In this document: positions 53,234 through 61,842 of the stretch, one piece after another
Layout: the number at the start of each line of letters is the position of its first letter
How positions within the stretch are numbered: the stretch's first letter is position 1
Source of the DNA: Antarcticimicrobium sediminis
GTDB lineage: Bacteria > Pseudomonadota > Alphaproteobacteria > Rhodobacterales > Rhodobacteraceae
Direction: 5' to 3'
Assembly (NCBI RefSeq): GCF_004348975.1
Contig: NZ_SMFP01000006.1
Span: 62,001 to 126,000, forward strand
Length of the DNA: 64,000 nucleotides
Position numbers and translations under genes: made by a program
The notes under the pieces: generated by a model
Seen by the model: only the letters and a program-made list of their open reading frames with translations
Database searches by the model: none
What the model was told of the DNA's origin: nothing

Positions 53234-53260
53234 ACCCGTCTCGCCATCGGGCGGACGGGT
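53234..53260 (+). terminator. Possible terminator after the DDAH gene
   Basis: ACCCGTC (53234-53240) with GACGGGT (53254-53260) and CGCC (53242-53245) with GGCG (53250-53253) make an 11-pair stem with one bulged T and an ATCG loop, 23 bases beyond the stop. It is followed by CTTGG, not a T-run, so termination may be incomplete or Rho-assisted. Confidence 0.4.
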
Positions 53261-53433
53261 CTTGGCATTCCCGGGCGCGGGATTATTCCGAAGCCTTTTG
53301 CGGCGCGCATGCCGCTGATCAGGGGGATCTCTTCACGTCCTGCCTGATCGTACTGATCTGCCTTTCTGCCCCGTTTTTCTGACCACCGAGCATTTGAGCC
53401 CGAGAAAAATGGTCTTGCATGGCCGTAAAATAG

Positions 53434-53451
53434 ATAGTAACTGATTACTAA
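53434..53451. promoter_or_regulatory. Palindromic operator upstream of RND genes (site A)
   Basis: ATAGTAACTGATTACTAA has near-perfect dyad symmetry (TAGTAA and TTACTA arms). It matches site B at 61724-61741 at 14 of 18 positions, including both seven-base outer arms. The position 152 bases before the RND adaptor start fits a repressor site. Confidence 0.72.
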
Positions 53452-53602
53452 CAAAAGTGAAGATTGAAATGATCGCTGGACGAAAGACAGCAACCGGGCA
53501 GGGGTTGGAGCGTCTCAACGCGCCACCTTTCACGCTGTTTGCCCGTTCGCCCAACCGGCAGCACCACAGCCTGTTTGGTCCTGACTCAGAGGAAGCCCAG
53601 CC

Positions 53603-54907
53603 GTGAAAATACCGCATGGATTACGACTCGTTCCGCCAATCGCTATCGGGATTGGTCTCGCGGCATGGTTCGTCTCGACATCCGAGCCTCCGGGGCGGAC
53701 GCAGGATGCAGAGCGCAGTGTGGTCGCCCGCACGATCACGGCCGAGGCCGTGTCGTTGCGGACGGTTGTGCGCGGTTATGGCGACGTCAAGGCGGCGCGC
53801 AGTTGGGAGGCAGTGGCCGAGGTTGCCGGCACCATCATCTGGCGTCACCCCGACCTCGACACGGGCAATATTCTGGCATCGGGCACAAAGGTGCTCAAGA
53901 TCGATCCGACGGCATACGAACTGGCGGTGGCCGAGGCCGAGGCGGACCTGAAGGCGCTTGCGGCGGATCTGGCCCAGCTCGATGTCGATCAGGCCAATAC
54001 CAGCCGTCTCGTGGCGCTGGAAGAGAGCCGCCAGCAGCTTGCAGAGGCCGAACTGGCGCGGGTGCGGGATCTGGTCGAGCGTGGCGTGGCGGCGCAATCT
54101 GCGCTCGATTCACAGGAACGCACCACGTTGCAGGTTCGTCGCGGTGTCGAGGAGTTGCGCAATGCCGCTGCGCTGATCCCGTCGCGGCGTGCCCGGCTCG
54201 ACGCGCAGGTGGCGCGGAGCAAAGCGATTCTGGCCCGCTCACGTCGCGATCTTGAAAAGACGGATATTGTCGTTCCTTTTGATCTGCGGGTTGGCCGGGT
54301 CCACGTCGAACGGCATCAGTTCGTCGGCGTCGCTCAGCCGCTGGTTACCGCAGATGATATCAACCGGGTCGAGATCGCCGCACAGATCCCCGTGATGTCG
54401 TTCCGGCGCCTGCTGGGTGGCGCGGCGCAGGGCGACACGATGACGCTTTCGGATATGCCCGAACGCTTTGCACAGGTGTCCGCCGAGGTGCGGCTTGTCT
54501 CTGATCCGTCGCAAAGCTGGACCGGTCGTCTTGTGCGGGTGGAAAGCGCGCTCGACCCACAGGCCCGCTCCGTTCCCGCCGTGATCGAGGTGGACGCCCC
54601 CTATGCCGGGGCCAATCCGCCCCTGCGGTTGCCGCTGGTGCCCAACATGTATGTCGAGGTCGTGCTGATCGGACCGGACATGCCGGCACGCGTCACCCTG
54701 CCCGACAGTGCAATTCACGAGGGCGGTCTGGTCTATCTGCGCAACAGTGACGGCCGGCTTGAATTGCGCGACGTCACGGTCGCTTGGCGGCAGTCGGGGC
54801 AGGCGGTGCTGGCCGAGGGGGTGATCCCCGGCGAGGAGGTCATTCTGGACGATCTGATGCCGGCGATTCCGGGCCTGCGGGTCGATCTGGCGGGGGCGGC
54901 AAAATGA
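53603..54907 (+). CDS. RND efflux periplasmic adaptor (HlyD/MFP family)
   Basis: A 434-residue membrane fusion protein. An N-terminal anchor (PPIAIGIGLAAWFVSTSEPP) precedes a barrel/lipoyl part (GYGDVKAARSWEAVAEVAGT), a long alpha-helical hairpin (about 105-215, rich in Ala/Glu/Arg) and the return DIVVPFDLRVGRVHVERHQF. It links the inner-membrane RND pump to an outer-membrane channel. The start is a GTG at 53603 with AGAGGAA upstream. It overlaps the pump gene by four bases. No outer-membrane factor gene lies nearby, so a shared TolC-like protein is expected elsewhere. Confidence 0.92.
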   Translation: MKIPHGLRLVPPIAIGIGLAAWFVSTSEPPGRTQDAERSVVARTITAEAVSLRTVVRGYGDVKAARSWEAVAEVAGTIIWRHPDLDTGNILASGTKVLKIDPTAYELAVAEAEADLKALAADLAQLDVDQANTSRLVALEESRQQLAEAELARVRDLVERGVAAQSALDSQERTTLQVRRGVEELRNAAALIPSRRARLDAQVARSKAILARSRRDLEKTDIVVPFDLRVGRVHVERHQFVGVAQPLVTADDINRVEIAAQIPVMSFRRLLGGAAQGDTMTLSDMPERFAQVSAEVRLVSDPSQSWTGRLVRVESALDPQARSVPAVIEVDAPYAGANPPLRLPLVPNMYVEVVLIGPDMPARVTLPDSAIHEGGLVYLRNSDGRLELRDVTVAWRQSGQAVLAEGVIPGEEVILDDLMPAIPGLRVDLAGAAK

Positions 54908-57900
54908 TCCGTTGGTTCACCGAACATCCCACCGCAGCCAATCTGCTGATTGTGCTGATCTTTGCGGCCGGTCTCATGGCCGCCCCGACACTCAAGCGCG
55001 AGACATTTCCTGATTTCAGGGCGGTCGAGGCCGAGATCAGCGTCATTTACCGTGGTGCCACCGCTGAAGAGGTCGAGGACGCGATCTGCCGCCGCATCTG
55101 GGATGCCGTCGAAAGCGTCGAGAATCTGGAAGAATTGACCTGCAACGCGCAGGGCGGAATCGGGCGCGCCACGGCCACGATGGTGCCCGGCGGCGACAGC
55201 GCGCGGTTCGTGAATGATTTGCGCACCGAGGTGTCGGCGGTGGATGATTTCCCCGAGCAGGCCGATCCGGCCATCGTGCGGGAATTGCATCGCACCGACA
55301 ACGTGACCTCTGTCGCCATTGCCGGCGATCTGCCTGCAGCGCATCTGGAACGCTATGCGGCGGGGCTTCAGGACAAGCTGTCGGCCCTTCCGGGGGTGGC
55401 AAAGGTCACGATGGCGGGGTTTGGTACACGGCAATTCCGCATCACGGTTCCGCGTGCGGTGATGGAACAGCACGGGCTGACGGTGACGGCGCTGGCCGCG
55501 ACCATCGACGCGCAAAGTGTCGACCGGCCCCTTGGCAGTCTGGAGACCGACGAGCGCGAGATCAGCCTTCGCTTTACCGACGAGCGCCGCAGCGCGGCCG
55601 GGTTGGGGGCGCTTGTCGTGCTCTCCCAACCCAACGGTGCCGAGCTGACACTGAACCAGATCGCGACCATTTCCGAAAGCTATGCGCCGGAAGAGGAACG
55701 CGCCTTTCTTGATGGTCAGCGCGCGGTGTTCCTGCAGGTCGACAAGGCGCTGGGCGCGGACGCGCTGGAGGTCTTTGACAGCGTCGGGAAACTGGTCACG
55801 GACGAACGCGCGGCCCTGCCCGATGCGCTGCGGCTTGAGATCGTCAAGGATATGACCAGCATCGTGCGCGACCGCTTGGTCATGCTGGTGCAGAACGGGA
55901 TCATGGGGCTGGCGCTGGTCATCGCGGTGATGAGCCTGTTTTTCCGCCCCGGTTTCGCGATCTGGGCCGCGATGGGGCTGCCGGTGGCGATCATGGGGGC
56001 CTTCGCGGCAATGGCGCTTCAGGGGCTGTCGCTGAACATGATGACCCTTGTCGCCCTTCTGATGGCGATCGGGATCGTGATGGACGATTCCATCGTGATT
56101 TCCGATTCCATCGCCGAGGCCGCAGCCCGCGGGGCCACCCGAAGCGAGGCGGCCATAATCGGCGCGCGCGCGGTGATGCCGGGGGTGCTGTCATCCTTTG
56201 CGACCACCATCGCGGTCTTCGGGCCGCTCGCCTTTCTTGCCGGGGATCTGGGCGCGGTTCTGGAGGTCGTGCCGCTGGTCCTGATCGCCGCGCTGGCAGC
56301 AAGCTTGGCCGAGGCGTTCTGGGTGCTGCCGCATCACTTGAGCCACGGGTTGAAGAGCGCGGACAAGCCGCCGTCACGGTTTCGCGTAGGGTTTGACGCC
56401 TGGTTCGAGCGGGTTCGCGAAAAGCGGGTCGGTGCCGCGGTCGATATGGCGATCCGCCACCGATACCTTGTCACCGGGGTGACGATCGCGGCGCTGATCG
56501 TGACCGTCGGATTGATGGCCGGCGGCTATCTCAAGCGCGAGGCGATCCCGGCCATCGACGGGGATGTGCTCGAGGCCCGGATCCTGATGCCGCAAGGCAC
56601 ACCGCTGACCCGGACAACCGAGGTGGTGGACCGGGTGACGGCGGCGCTGAAACAGGTCGACGCGACCTTCACGCCGGATCAGCCCGAGGGTGCGGCACTG
56701 GTGAAATCCGTGCAGGTCCGCTTCAACCACAATGCCACGGCGGGCGAGGCCGGGCCGCATGTCGCCACGATCAGCGCCGATCTTCTGAGCGCCGAGACCC
56801 GGACCGTGACGCTGGACGAGATCGTGACGCTGTGGCGCGAGGCGATCGGAGAGGTGCCCGGCGCATTGTCCATCTTGCTGACCGAGCCCAGTATCGGCCC
56901 GCAGGGGATCGCGATCGAAATCCGCCTGTCGGCACCAGACCTTGATGATCTGGCTGTCGCGGCCGAACGGTTGCTTGCCGAAACCCAAAGCTACGCCGGG
57001 GTCTTCAATGCCACCCACGACCTGCATCCGGGCAAGCCGGAGCTTCGGTTGCATCTGGCCGAGGGGGCGACCGGGCTGGGATTGAGCGCGCGCGACGTCG
57101 CGGATCAGGTCGGCGCGGCCTTTCTGGGCCGGGTCATATCGACGGTCCAGAAGGGGGACATCGCGCATGAGGTCGAGCTTGAGCAGTCGAGCGAAGATCG
57201 CGATTCCCGTGATGATCTGCGCGATTTCACCGTGACGCTGCGGGATGGACAACAGGTGCCGCTGTCGACCGTGGCCGTTGTCGAGGAGGCGCGCGGCTGG
57301 TCCTCCATTACCCATGTCGACGGGCAACGCACGGTCACCGTTCAGGCCGACGTCGATACAAGGATCGGCAACGCCGATGCCATCGTGTCCGAGCTGAAAA
57401 CCGGTTTCCTGCCCGGATTGGCGGCCGCGACGCCCGGGCTGCAGTTCGAGATCGGCGGGCAAAGCGCCAATTCGGCGGAAACCGTCGCGTCGATCCTGCG
57501 CGGTTTCCTGATCGGGTTGGTCGGAATCTATGTGGTTCTGTCGTTCCAGTTTCGCAGCTACGTCGAGCCGGTGATCGTGATGGTGTCTATCCCGCTGGCC
57601 TTCATCGGCGTGGTTCAGGGCCATCTGCTCATGGGGTACAACATCTCGATGCCGTCGCTGATCGGTGCCGCGTCGCTGGCCGGGATCGTGGTGAACAACG
57701 CGATCCTGCTGGTGCAGGTTGTCAAGCAGCACGCTGGCGAGGGAATGGATCTGGCGCGGGCGGCCGGGCAGGCCAGCCGCGAGCGGTTCCGCCCGATCCT
57801 GATGTCGGTCTCGACGACGATGATGGGGCTGGTTCCGCTGTTGATGGAAACCAGTACGCAGGCGCAGACATTGAAGCCGCTGGTGATTTCGGTGGTGTTC

Positions 57901-58032
57901 GGCCTGTTCTCGTCAACCCTTCTGGTCCTGATCGTCCTGCCTGCCTTTTACGCCATCCTCGGCGATCTGGGGCTGGCTCAAATCCAGAAGACGTCCACCG
58001 AAACGCCGGTTCGCGGCAAAAAACTTATGTAA
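54904..58032 (+). CDS. RND family efflux transporter permease
   Basis: A 1042-residue inner-membrane pump with the 12-helix RND layout: N-terminal helix MIRWFTEHPTAANLLIVLIF, periplasmic loop, then TM4 with MAIGIVMDDSIVISDSIAEA containing the paired aspartates of the proton path (about residue 395). The second half has SLIGAASLAGIVVNNAILLV. The sequence is closer to the hydrophobic/amphiphilic efflux-like (HAE) branch than to metal pumps, but the N-terminal CNAQGGIG and many charged periplasmic segments are atypical, so the exported compound is unknown. It ends 18 bases before the small exported protein gene. Confidence 0.93.
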   Translation: MIRWFTEHPTAANLLIVLIFAAGLMAAPTLKRETFPDFRAVEAEISVIYRGATAEEVEDAICRRIWDAVESVENLEELTCNAQGGIGRATATMVPGGDSARFVNDLRTEVSAVDDFPEQADPAIVRELHRTDNVTSVAIAGDLPAAHLERYAAGLQDKLSALPGVAKVTMAGFGTRQFRITVPRAVMEQHGLTVTALAATIDAQSVDRPLGSLETDEREISLRFTDERRSAAGLGALVVLSQPNGAELTLNQIATISESYAPEEERAFLDGQRAVFLQVDKALGADALEVFDSVGKLVTDERAALPDALRLEIVKDMTSIVRDRLVMLVQNGIMGLALVIAVMSLFFRPGFAIWAAMGLPVAIMGAFAAMALQGLSLNMMTLVALLMAIGIVMDDSIVISDSIAEAAARGATRSEAAIIGARAVMPGVLSSFATTIAVFGPLAFLAGDLGAVLEVVPLVLIAALAASLAEAFWVLPHHLSHGLKSADKPPSRFRVGFDAWFERVREKRVGAAVDMAIRHRYLVTGVTIAALIVTVGLMAGGYLKREAIPAIDGDVLEARILMPQGTPLTRTTEVVDRVTAALKQVDATFTPDQPEGAALVKSVQVRFNHNATAGEAGPHVATISADLLSAETRTVTLDEIVTLWREAIGEVPGALSILLTEPSIGPQGIAIEIRLSAPDLDDLAVAAERLLAETQSYAGVFNATHDLHPGKPELRLHLAEGATGLGLSARDVADQVGAAFLGRVISTVQKGDIAHEVELEQSSEDRDSRDDLRDFTVTLRDGQQVPLSTVAVVEEARGWSSITHVDGQRTVTVQADVDTRIGNADAIVSELKTGFLPGLAAATPGLQFEIGGQSANSAETVASILRGFLIGLVGIYVVLSFQFRSYVEPVIVMVSIPLAFIGVVQGHLLMGYNISMPSLIGAASLAGIVVNNAILLVQVVKQHAGEGMDLARAAGQASRERFRPILMSVSTTMMGLVPLLMETSTQAQTLKPLVISVVFGLFSSTLLVLIVLPAFYAILGDLGLAQIQKTSTETPVRGKKLM

Positions 58033-58050
58033 AACAGGGAGGAGAAGATC

Positions 58051-58527
58051 ATGCCGGGTGAAATCATCTGCGGGGGGCATTCGAGAAAGGCGCGACAGGG
58101 CTTACCCTTCAAATCAAGCGCGGCGGGTCGATTGCGCAAAGGCCGGGGGGACGAAGGGAACACCGCCGCCCTGGCGCGCTGTGTGAAAACCGCGACCCTG
58201 GCTGTCGCGATCCTGGTCGCCTTCTGCGTGGAGGGCAATGCGCAGGACCTTCTTTCGGGGCCGGACATCCAGTCGCGGATCGTCGGCCACAGCTTTCACG
58301 GCAAGAAAGGGATCATGTCGGTGTCCTTGCTCTATGCCGAGGATGGCACCGTGACCATGAAGGCACCGATGGGCACAGGGGCGGGAACCTGGGCGCTGTC
58401 GGACAACCGGTTGTGCGTCAAGATGCTTACCGGTCCGCGCAAGATGGACGACTGCCTGACGTTCACCCGCCAGTCCGACGGAACCTATCGCGCCTCGAAC
58501 GGTATGCGGCTGACACCGGCCGAGTGA
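58051..58527 (+). CDS. Small exported protein of unknown function
   Basis: A 158-residue protein not recognised. Residues 1-44 are basic, then a hydrophobic stretch (VKTATLAVAILVAFCVEGNA, 45-64) looks like a signal peptide or anchor with a likely cut after NAQ. The remaining 90 residues (HSFHGKKGIMSVSLLYAEDG, two cysteines in LCVKML and DDCLTF) suggest a small beta-rich domain. The ATG at 58051 has a strong GGGAGGAG site, whereas the GTG at 58183, which would give a normal signal peptide length, has none; the long N-terminus is therefore unusual. It follows the RND pump by 18 bases and is probably co-transcribed. Confidence 0.75.
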   Translation: MPGEIICGGHSRKARQGLPFKSSAAGRLRKGRGDEGNTAALARCVKTATLAVAILVAFCVEGNAQDLLSGPDIQSRIVGHSFHGKKGIMSVSLLYAEDGTVTMKAPMGTGAGTWALSDNRLCVKMLTGPRKMDDCLTFTRQSDGTYRASNGMRLTPAE

Positions 58528-58561
58528 GGCGCGCGCGACGGGGCGGCGGGGGCCCGTTCGG

Positions 58562-59041
58562 TTAGTCTCGCCGCAACCTGTCGCCTAGGCGGGCCGTGTC
58601 GGCTGCCGTGTTTTCGAAAAGCGCCGCCTTCAGCCGTTGTGCGATACGCTCGGCCCGGGTCACCAGGTAATTCGCCGCTTCGGGCGTCGGGGCCGTTTCT
58701 TCAAGCGTGGCGCGAAACAGCTCAAGCCAGCGGTCAAAATCCTCGCGCCGCAGCCCGGGCAGGTTGCGATGCACCGCGACCAGCTTTTCGGTAGAGCCGC
58801 CATCGTGCACCGCGACGTCAAGCCAGAAGGCCCGCATCCGTTCCACCTGCGCGCGCCGATCCTGCGTCGTCTTTCCCTCGAACACCCGGCACAGCTGTTT
58901 GTCGGCGCGGATGCGGGCGACGAAGAAATCGAGCATTCGGGACAGGTACGCCCGATCGATCCCGATGATTTCGACCGCCTGTTTGAGCTGGCCACACTTT
59001 CGGTCTGGAACAGCCTGTTCGGGATTGAAACGATCCGACAT
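58562..59041 (-). CDS. Group III truncated haemoglobin
   Basis: A 159-residue protein resembling group III (Ctb-type) truncated haemoglobins. The helical core runs from DRAYLSRMLDFFVARIRADK to RVFEGKTTQDRRAQVERMRA and FWLDVAVHDGG; VAVHRNLPGLRREDFDRWLE contains the probable proximal histidine (about residue 92) followed by the conserved RxxDFxxWxxLF pattern. Such globins bind oxygen or NO and may protect against nitrosative or oxidative stress. It lies downstream of the phaC and four-helix membrane protein genes on the same strand, 220 bases after the latter. Confidence 0.85.
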   Translation of the reverse strand: MSDRFNPEQAVPDRKCGQLKQAVEIIGIDRAYLSRMLDFFVARIRADKQLCRVFEGKTTQDRRAQVERMRAFWLDVAVHDGGSTEKLVAVHRNLPGLRREDFDRWLELFRATLEETAPTPEAANYLVTRAERIAQRLKAALFENTAADTARLGDRLRRD

Positions 59042-59261
59042 TCAGCGCCTCCCTCGCAATCATTCGGTTGCCGGGGTTTCGGGCCGGGCGGCGCTGATGA
59101 CCTCGTCCTCCTCGTCATCAACGCCGCGACCCCCGCGATGCGCGGGACATTTTGGGGCATGTCGCCGCGACCGCGGATCTCACTTGGGACGTGTCCCTGA
59201 GAGCCAGTTCACCGCCCAGAGCGCAGGGCATACGGTGCCAGCCACTCGAACGGGGGCAGTT

Positions 59262-59687
59262 TCAGCGTGGGGCTCGCCCGCCGCCCTGTGCTGCATCAAA
59301 ACCGGGTTTTTCCTTGCGCCGCGCCACGGTGACGATGAGGACCCAGACAGCCGTACGCAGGCCCATCGCCCCGACGGTGCGAACCTCGTAGGCACCGCCA
59401 AGCGCCACATGCACCCAGAACGCGATCATCACCAAGGCCGTGGTGACAAGGATCGCGATCGAAAGGCGCACCGCCCAATGCCGTTGCAGGAAAAGGCCGA
59501 TGCCAGCGCCGACATAGGCGAAGCCAGCCAGAAAATTGAACCACAGCACAAACGGAACCGCATTCCCGACCGCAGCGCGCGCCGCAGCGTCCCCGAAAAG
59601 CGCCCGCCCGCCCGAGGCGACAGTCAGCAGCCCGAAGGCGATGGCAACCGTCGCCGCGACCCTCAATCCCCACCGTCTGTTTTCCAT
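59262..59687 (-). CDS. Four-helix membrane protein, unknown function
   Basis: A 141-residue hydrophobic protein with four predicted helices: GLRVAATVAIAFGLLTVASG, VPFVLWFNFLAGFAYVGAGI, AVRLSIAILVTTALVMIAFW and RTAVWVLIVTVARRKEK. The tail is basic. I do not recognise the family. AAGGA precedes the ATG at 59687. It begins 45 bases after the phaC stop codon, so it belongs to the same minus-strand transcript, with the truncated haemoglobin gene further downstream. Confidence 0.8.
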   Translation of the reverse strand: MENRRWGLRVAATVAIAFGLLTVASGGRALFGDAAARAAVGNAVPFVLWFNFLAGFAYVGAGIGLFLQRHWAVRLSIAILVTTALVMIAFWVHVALGGAYEVRTVGAMGLRTAVWVLIVTVARRKEKPGFDAAQGGGRAPR

Positions 59688-59732
59688 GGTTTGATCCTTT
59701 TTTTGCAGGCCGGTCCGGCAAATGCAGGCCGT

Positions 59733-61649
59733 CTATTTCTGAAATATGTAGGTGCCGGGCGCATCCGCGTGCGGCGCTTGCCCCTTGCGACCCATGGGCG
59801 GCGGAGCGGTTTCAGCACCGGAGCGGTCGGCGAGCCACCCGGTCCAGGCGCTCCACCAGGACCCGTCCTGTTCCGGTGTGGTCTGGATCCATCTTTCGGG
59901 ATCCATGTGCAGATCGGTGGCCTTGCGGCTGCGGACCCGGAAGCTTCGGCGCGGGTGGCCCGGCTCGGACAGGATACCGGCGTTATGGCCGCCGCTGGTC
60001 AGCGCGAAGGTCACATCGGTGTCGCTGAGCATGTCGATCTTGTAAACCGACTGCCACGGCGCAACATGGTCCTTGGCCGTTCCCACGGCAAAGACAGGTA
60101 CGCGGATGTCAGAGACGTGGATTGGCCGATCTTCCACCCGGAAACGTCCCTCGGCCAGATCGTTGTTCAGATAAAGCTTGCGCAGATACTCCATATGCAT
60201 CCGGTAGGGCATGCGTGTCGCATCCGCGTTCCAGGCCATGAGGTCGCTCGCTGCTGCTCGCTCTCCCATCAGGTAGTCGCGCACCATCCGGGACCAGATC
60301 AGGTCGTTTGATCGCAGCATCTGAAAGGCGCCGGCCATCTGTGTCGTATCCAGATAGCCCTGCTTCCACATCACGCTGTCGAGAAAGGCGAGTTGGCTTT
60401 CGTTGATGAAAAGCCCCAGTTCGCCCGGCTCGGTGAAATCGACCTGGCTGGCCAGAAGCGAGAGCGAGCTCAGCCGGTCGTCGCCGTCGCGCGCCATCGC
60501 GGCCGCCGCGATCGACAACAGCGTGCCGCCCAGACAGTAGCCCACACCATGAACCTTCTGGTCCGGGACGATCCCGCCGATTGCCTCCAGCGCCTCCATC
60601 ACCCCAAGACGCCGGTAATCGTCGAGCGACAGATCGCGATCCCCCACGTCAGGGTTTTTCCACGAGATGACAAAGACCGTGTGGCCCTGTTCGACCAGAT
60701 ACCGCACCATCGAATTCTGCGGCGAGAGGTCAAGGATATAGTATTTCATGATCCAGGCCGGGACGATCAGGATCGGCTCGGGGCGTACGGTGTCCGTGAG
60801 TGGGGCGTACTGGATGAGCTCGATCAACTGATTGCGATAGACGACGCTGCCTTTCGTCACCGCCACGTCCCGGCCCGGCAGGAAAGAGTCGGCGCTCTCT
60901 TGCGCCGCTCCGGTCAGCGATTTCTGTGTGTCCTGCAGGACATTCTGCATCCCGCGGACAAGGTTCATGCCGTAACTCTCACGGGTCTTTTTCAGGACCT
61001 CCGGATTCGTCCAGGGGAAATTGGACGGGGCCATCGTGTCGAGCATTTGGCGGGTCAGGAACTGCAATTCGCGTTCATGCTGTGCCGTGACCCCGGGCAC
61101 GTCCGTGACGACCTGGTGCCACCATTGTTGTTGCAGCAGGAACCCCTGCTGGAGCAGGTTGAAAGGCCGCATCTGCCAGGCATTGCCCTTGAAACGATCG
61201 TCCTGCGGCAGCGCGTCGATGCAGGGGGCCACGGTGTTGGCCGAGGCCGTCGATTTCATCGCATAGCGCGTAAAGCGGCGACCCTTTTCCGCGGCCTTTT
61301 CCACGAGGCCCAGCCGCTTGCCCGGCGCGGCCATCATATGCGTCGACCAATCGACCCAGGCGTTCATCAGCGCGGCAGGCGAAAGCCCGTGCGTCAGGCG
61401 CGACAGCCCGACCTGTGTCGCATGATCAAGGGCGTCACGAACGGCTGCGGCTGAATCGTGGCACGCACCGGCATCCGCAACCTGCGTCACGGGGGCGGTG
61501 TCGCGTTCGACACCGGACCCCGCTGCCGGGGGGGCATCCGCCGTTGGGAGACGCGATGCGCGCTCCTCAGCAGGGGTTCCCCCGTTGGACGCTCGCGCAG
61601 GGTGCGGGGTCCGCAGTTTCACCACCTGGTTTTCAGCATTCGGCTCCAT
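59733..61649 (-). CDS. phaC: Poly(3-hydroxyalkanoate) synthase, class I
   Basis: A 638-residue PhaC, which polymerises hydroxyacyl-CoA into storage polyester on granules. The nucleophile box is VHGVGYCLGGTLLSIAAAAM (cysteine near residue 372); the catalytic aspartate is in GTAKDHVAPWQSVYKI and the histidine in LTSGGHNAGILSEPGHP. The N-terminal 70 residues are low-complexity. AAGGAGGG precedes the ATG at 61649; seven further in-frame codons upstream have no ribosome site. Unusually it stands apart from phaA, phaB, phasin or depolymerase genes and is divergent from a TetR regulator, so it may be a second, specially regulated synthase. Confidence 0.94.
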   Translation of the reverse strand: MEPNAENQVVKLRTPHPARASNGGTPAEERASRLPTADAPPAAGSGVERDTAPVTQVADAGACHDSAAAVRDALDHATQVGLSRLTHGLSPAALMNAWVDWSTHMMAAPGKRLGLVEKAAEKGRRFTRYAMKSTASANTVAPCIDALPQDDRFKGNAWQMRPFNLLQQGFLLQQQWWHQVVTDVPGVTAQHERELQFLTRQMLDTMAPSNFPWTNPEVLKKTRESYGMNLVRGMQNVLQDTQKSLTGAAQESADSFLPGRDVAVTKGSVVYRNQLIELIQYAPLTDTVRPEPILIVPAWIMKYYILDLSPQNSMVRYLVEQGHTVFVISWKNPDVGDRDLSLDDYRRLGVMEALEAIGGIVPDQKVHGVGYCLGGTLLSIAAAAMARDGDDRLSSLSLLASQVDFTEPGELGLFINESQLAFLDSVMWKQGYLDTTQMAGAFQMLRSNDLIWSRMVRDYLMGERAAASDLMAWNADATRMPYRMHMEYLRKLYLNNDLAEGRFRVEDRPIHVSDIRVPVFAVGTAKDHVAPWQSVYKIDMLSDTDVTFALTSGGHNAGILSEPGHPRRSFRVRSRKATDLHMDPERWIQTTPEQDGSWWSAWTGWLADRSGAETAPPPMGRKGQAPHADAPGTYIFQK

Positions 61650-61723
61650 GGACCCTCCTTGATGTTCCAACTGGCCATTCCGAGAGGAAAGCCATTTCCA
61701 CTAGCGGACCTCTTCGAATCAAG

Positions 61724-61741
61724 ATAGTAATCAATTACTAT
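61724..61741. promoter_or_regulatory. Palindromic operator between phaC and TetR genes (site B)
   Basis: ATAGTAAT and ATTACTAT are perfect eight-base arms around CA. It lies 75 bases before the phaC start and about 100 before the TetR start. It is nearly the same as site A before the RND genes, so it is likely bound by the adjacent TetR protein. Confidence 0.78.
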
Positions 61742-61842
61742 ATTAAATCAAGCCATGACGCTCGGTAACGAAATTGAGCGCCGTCCCCGCCTCTGGTATC
61801 AAGGTAAGGGTGGCTCTCGAAACAAAGAGATGGAGATGTGTA

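Larger units (their letters stand above)
53211..53602. other. Gene-free interval before the RND operon
   Basis: About 390 bases. The left part holds a strong hairpin at 53234-53260; the right part is AT-richer and contains the palindrome at 53434-53451 and presumably the RND promoter. No supported gene. Confidence 0.6.
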
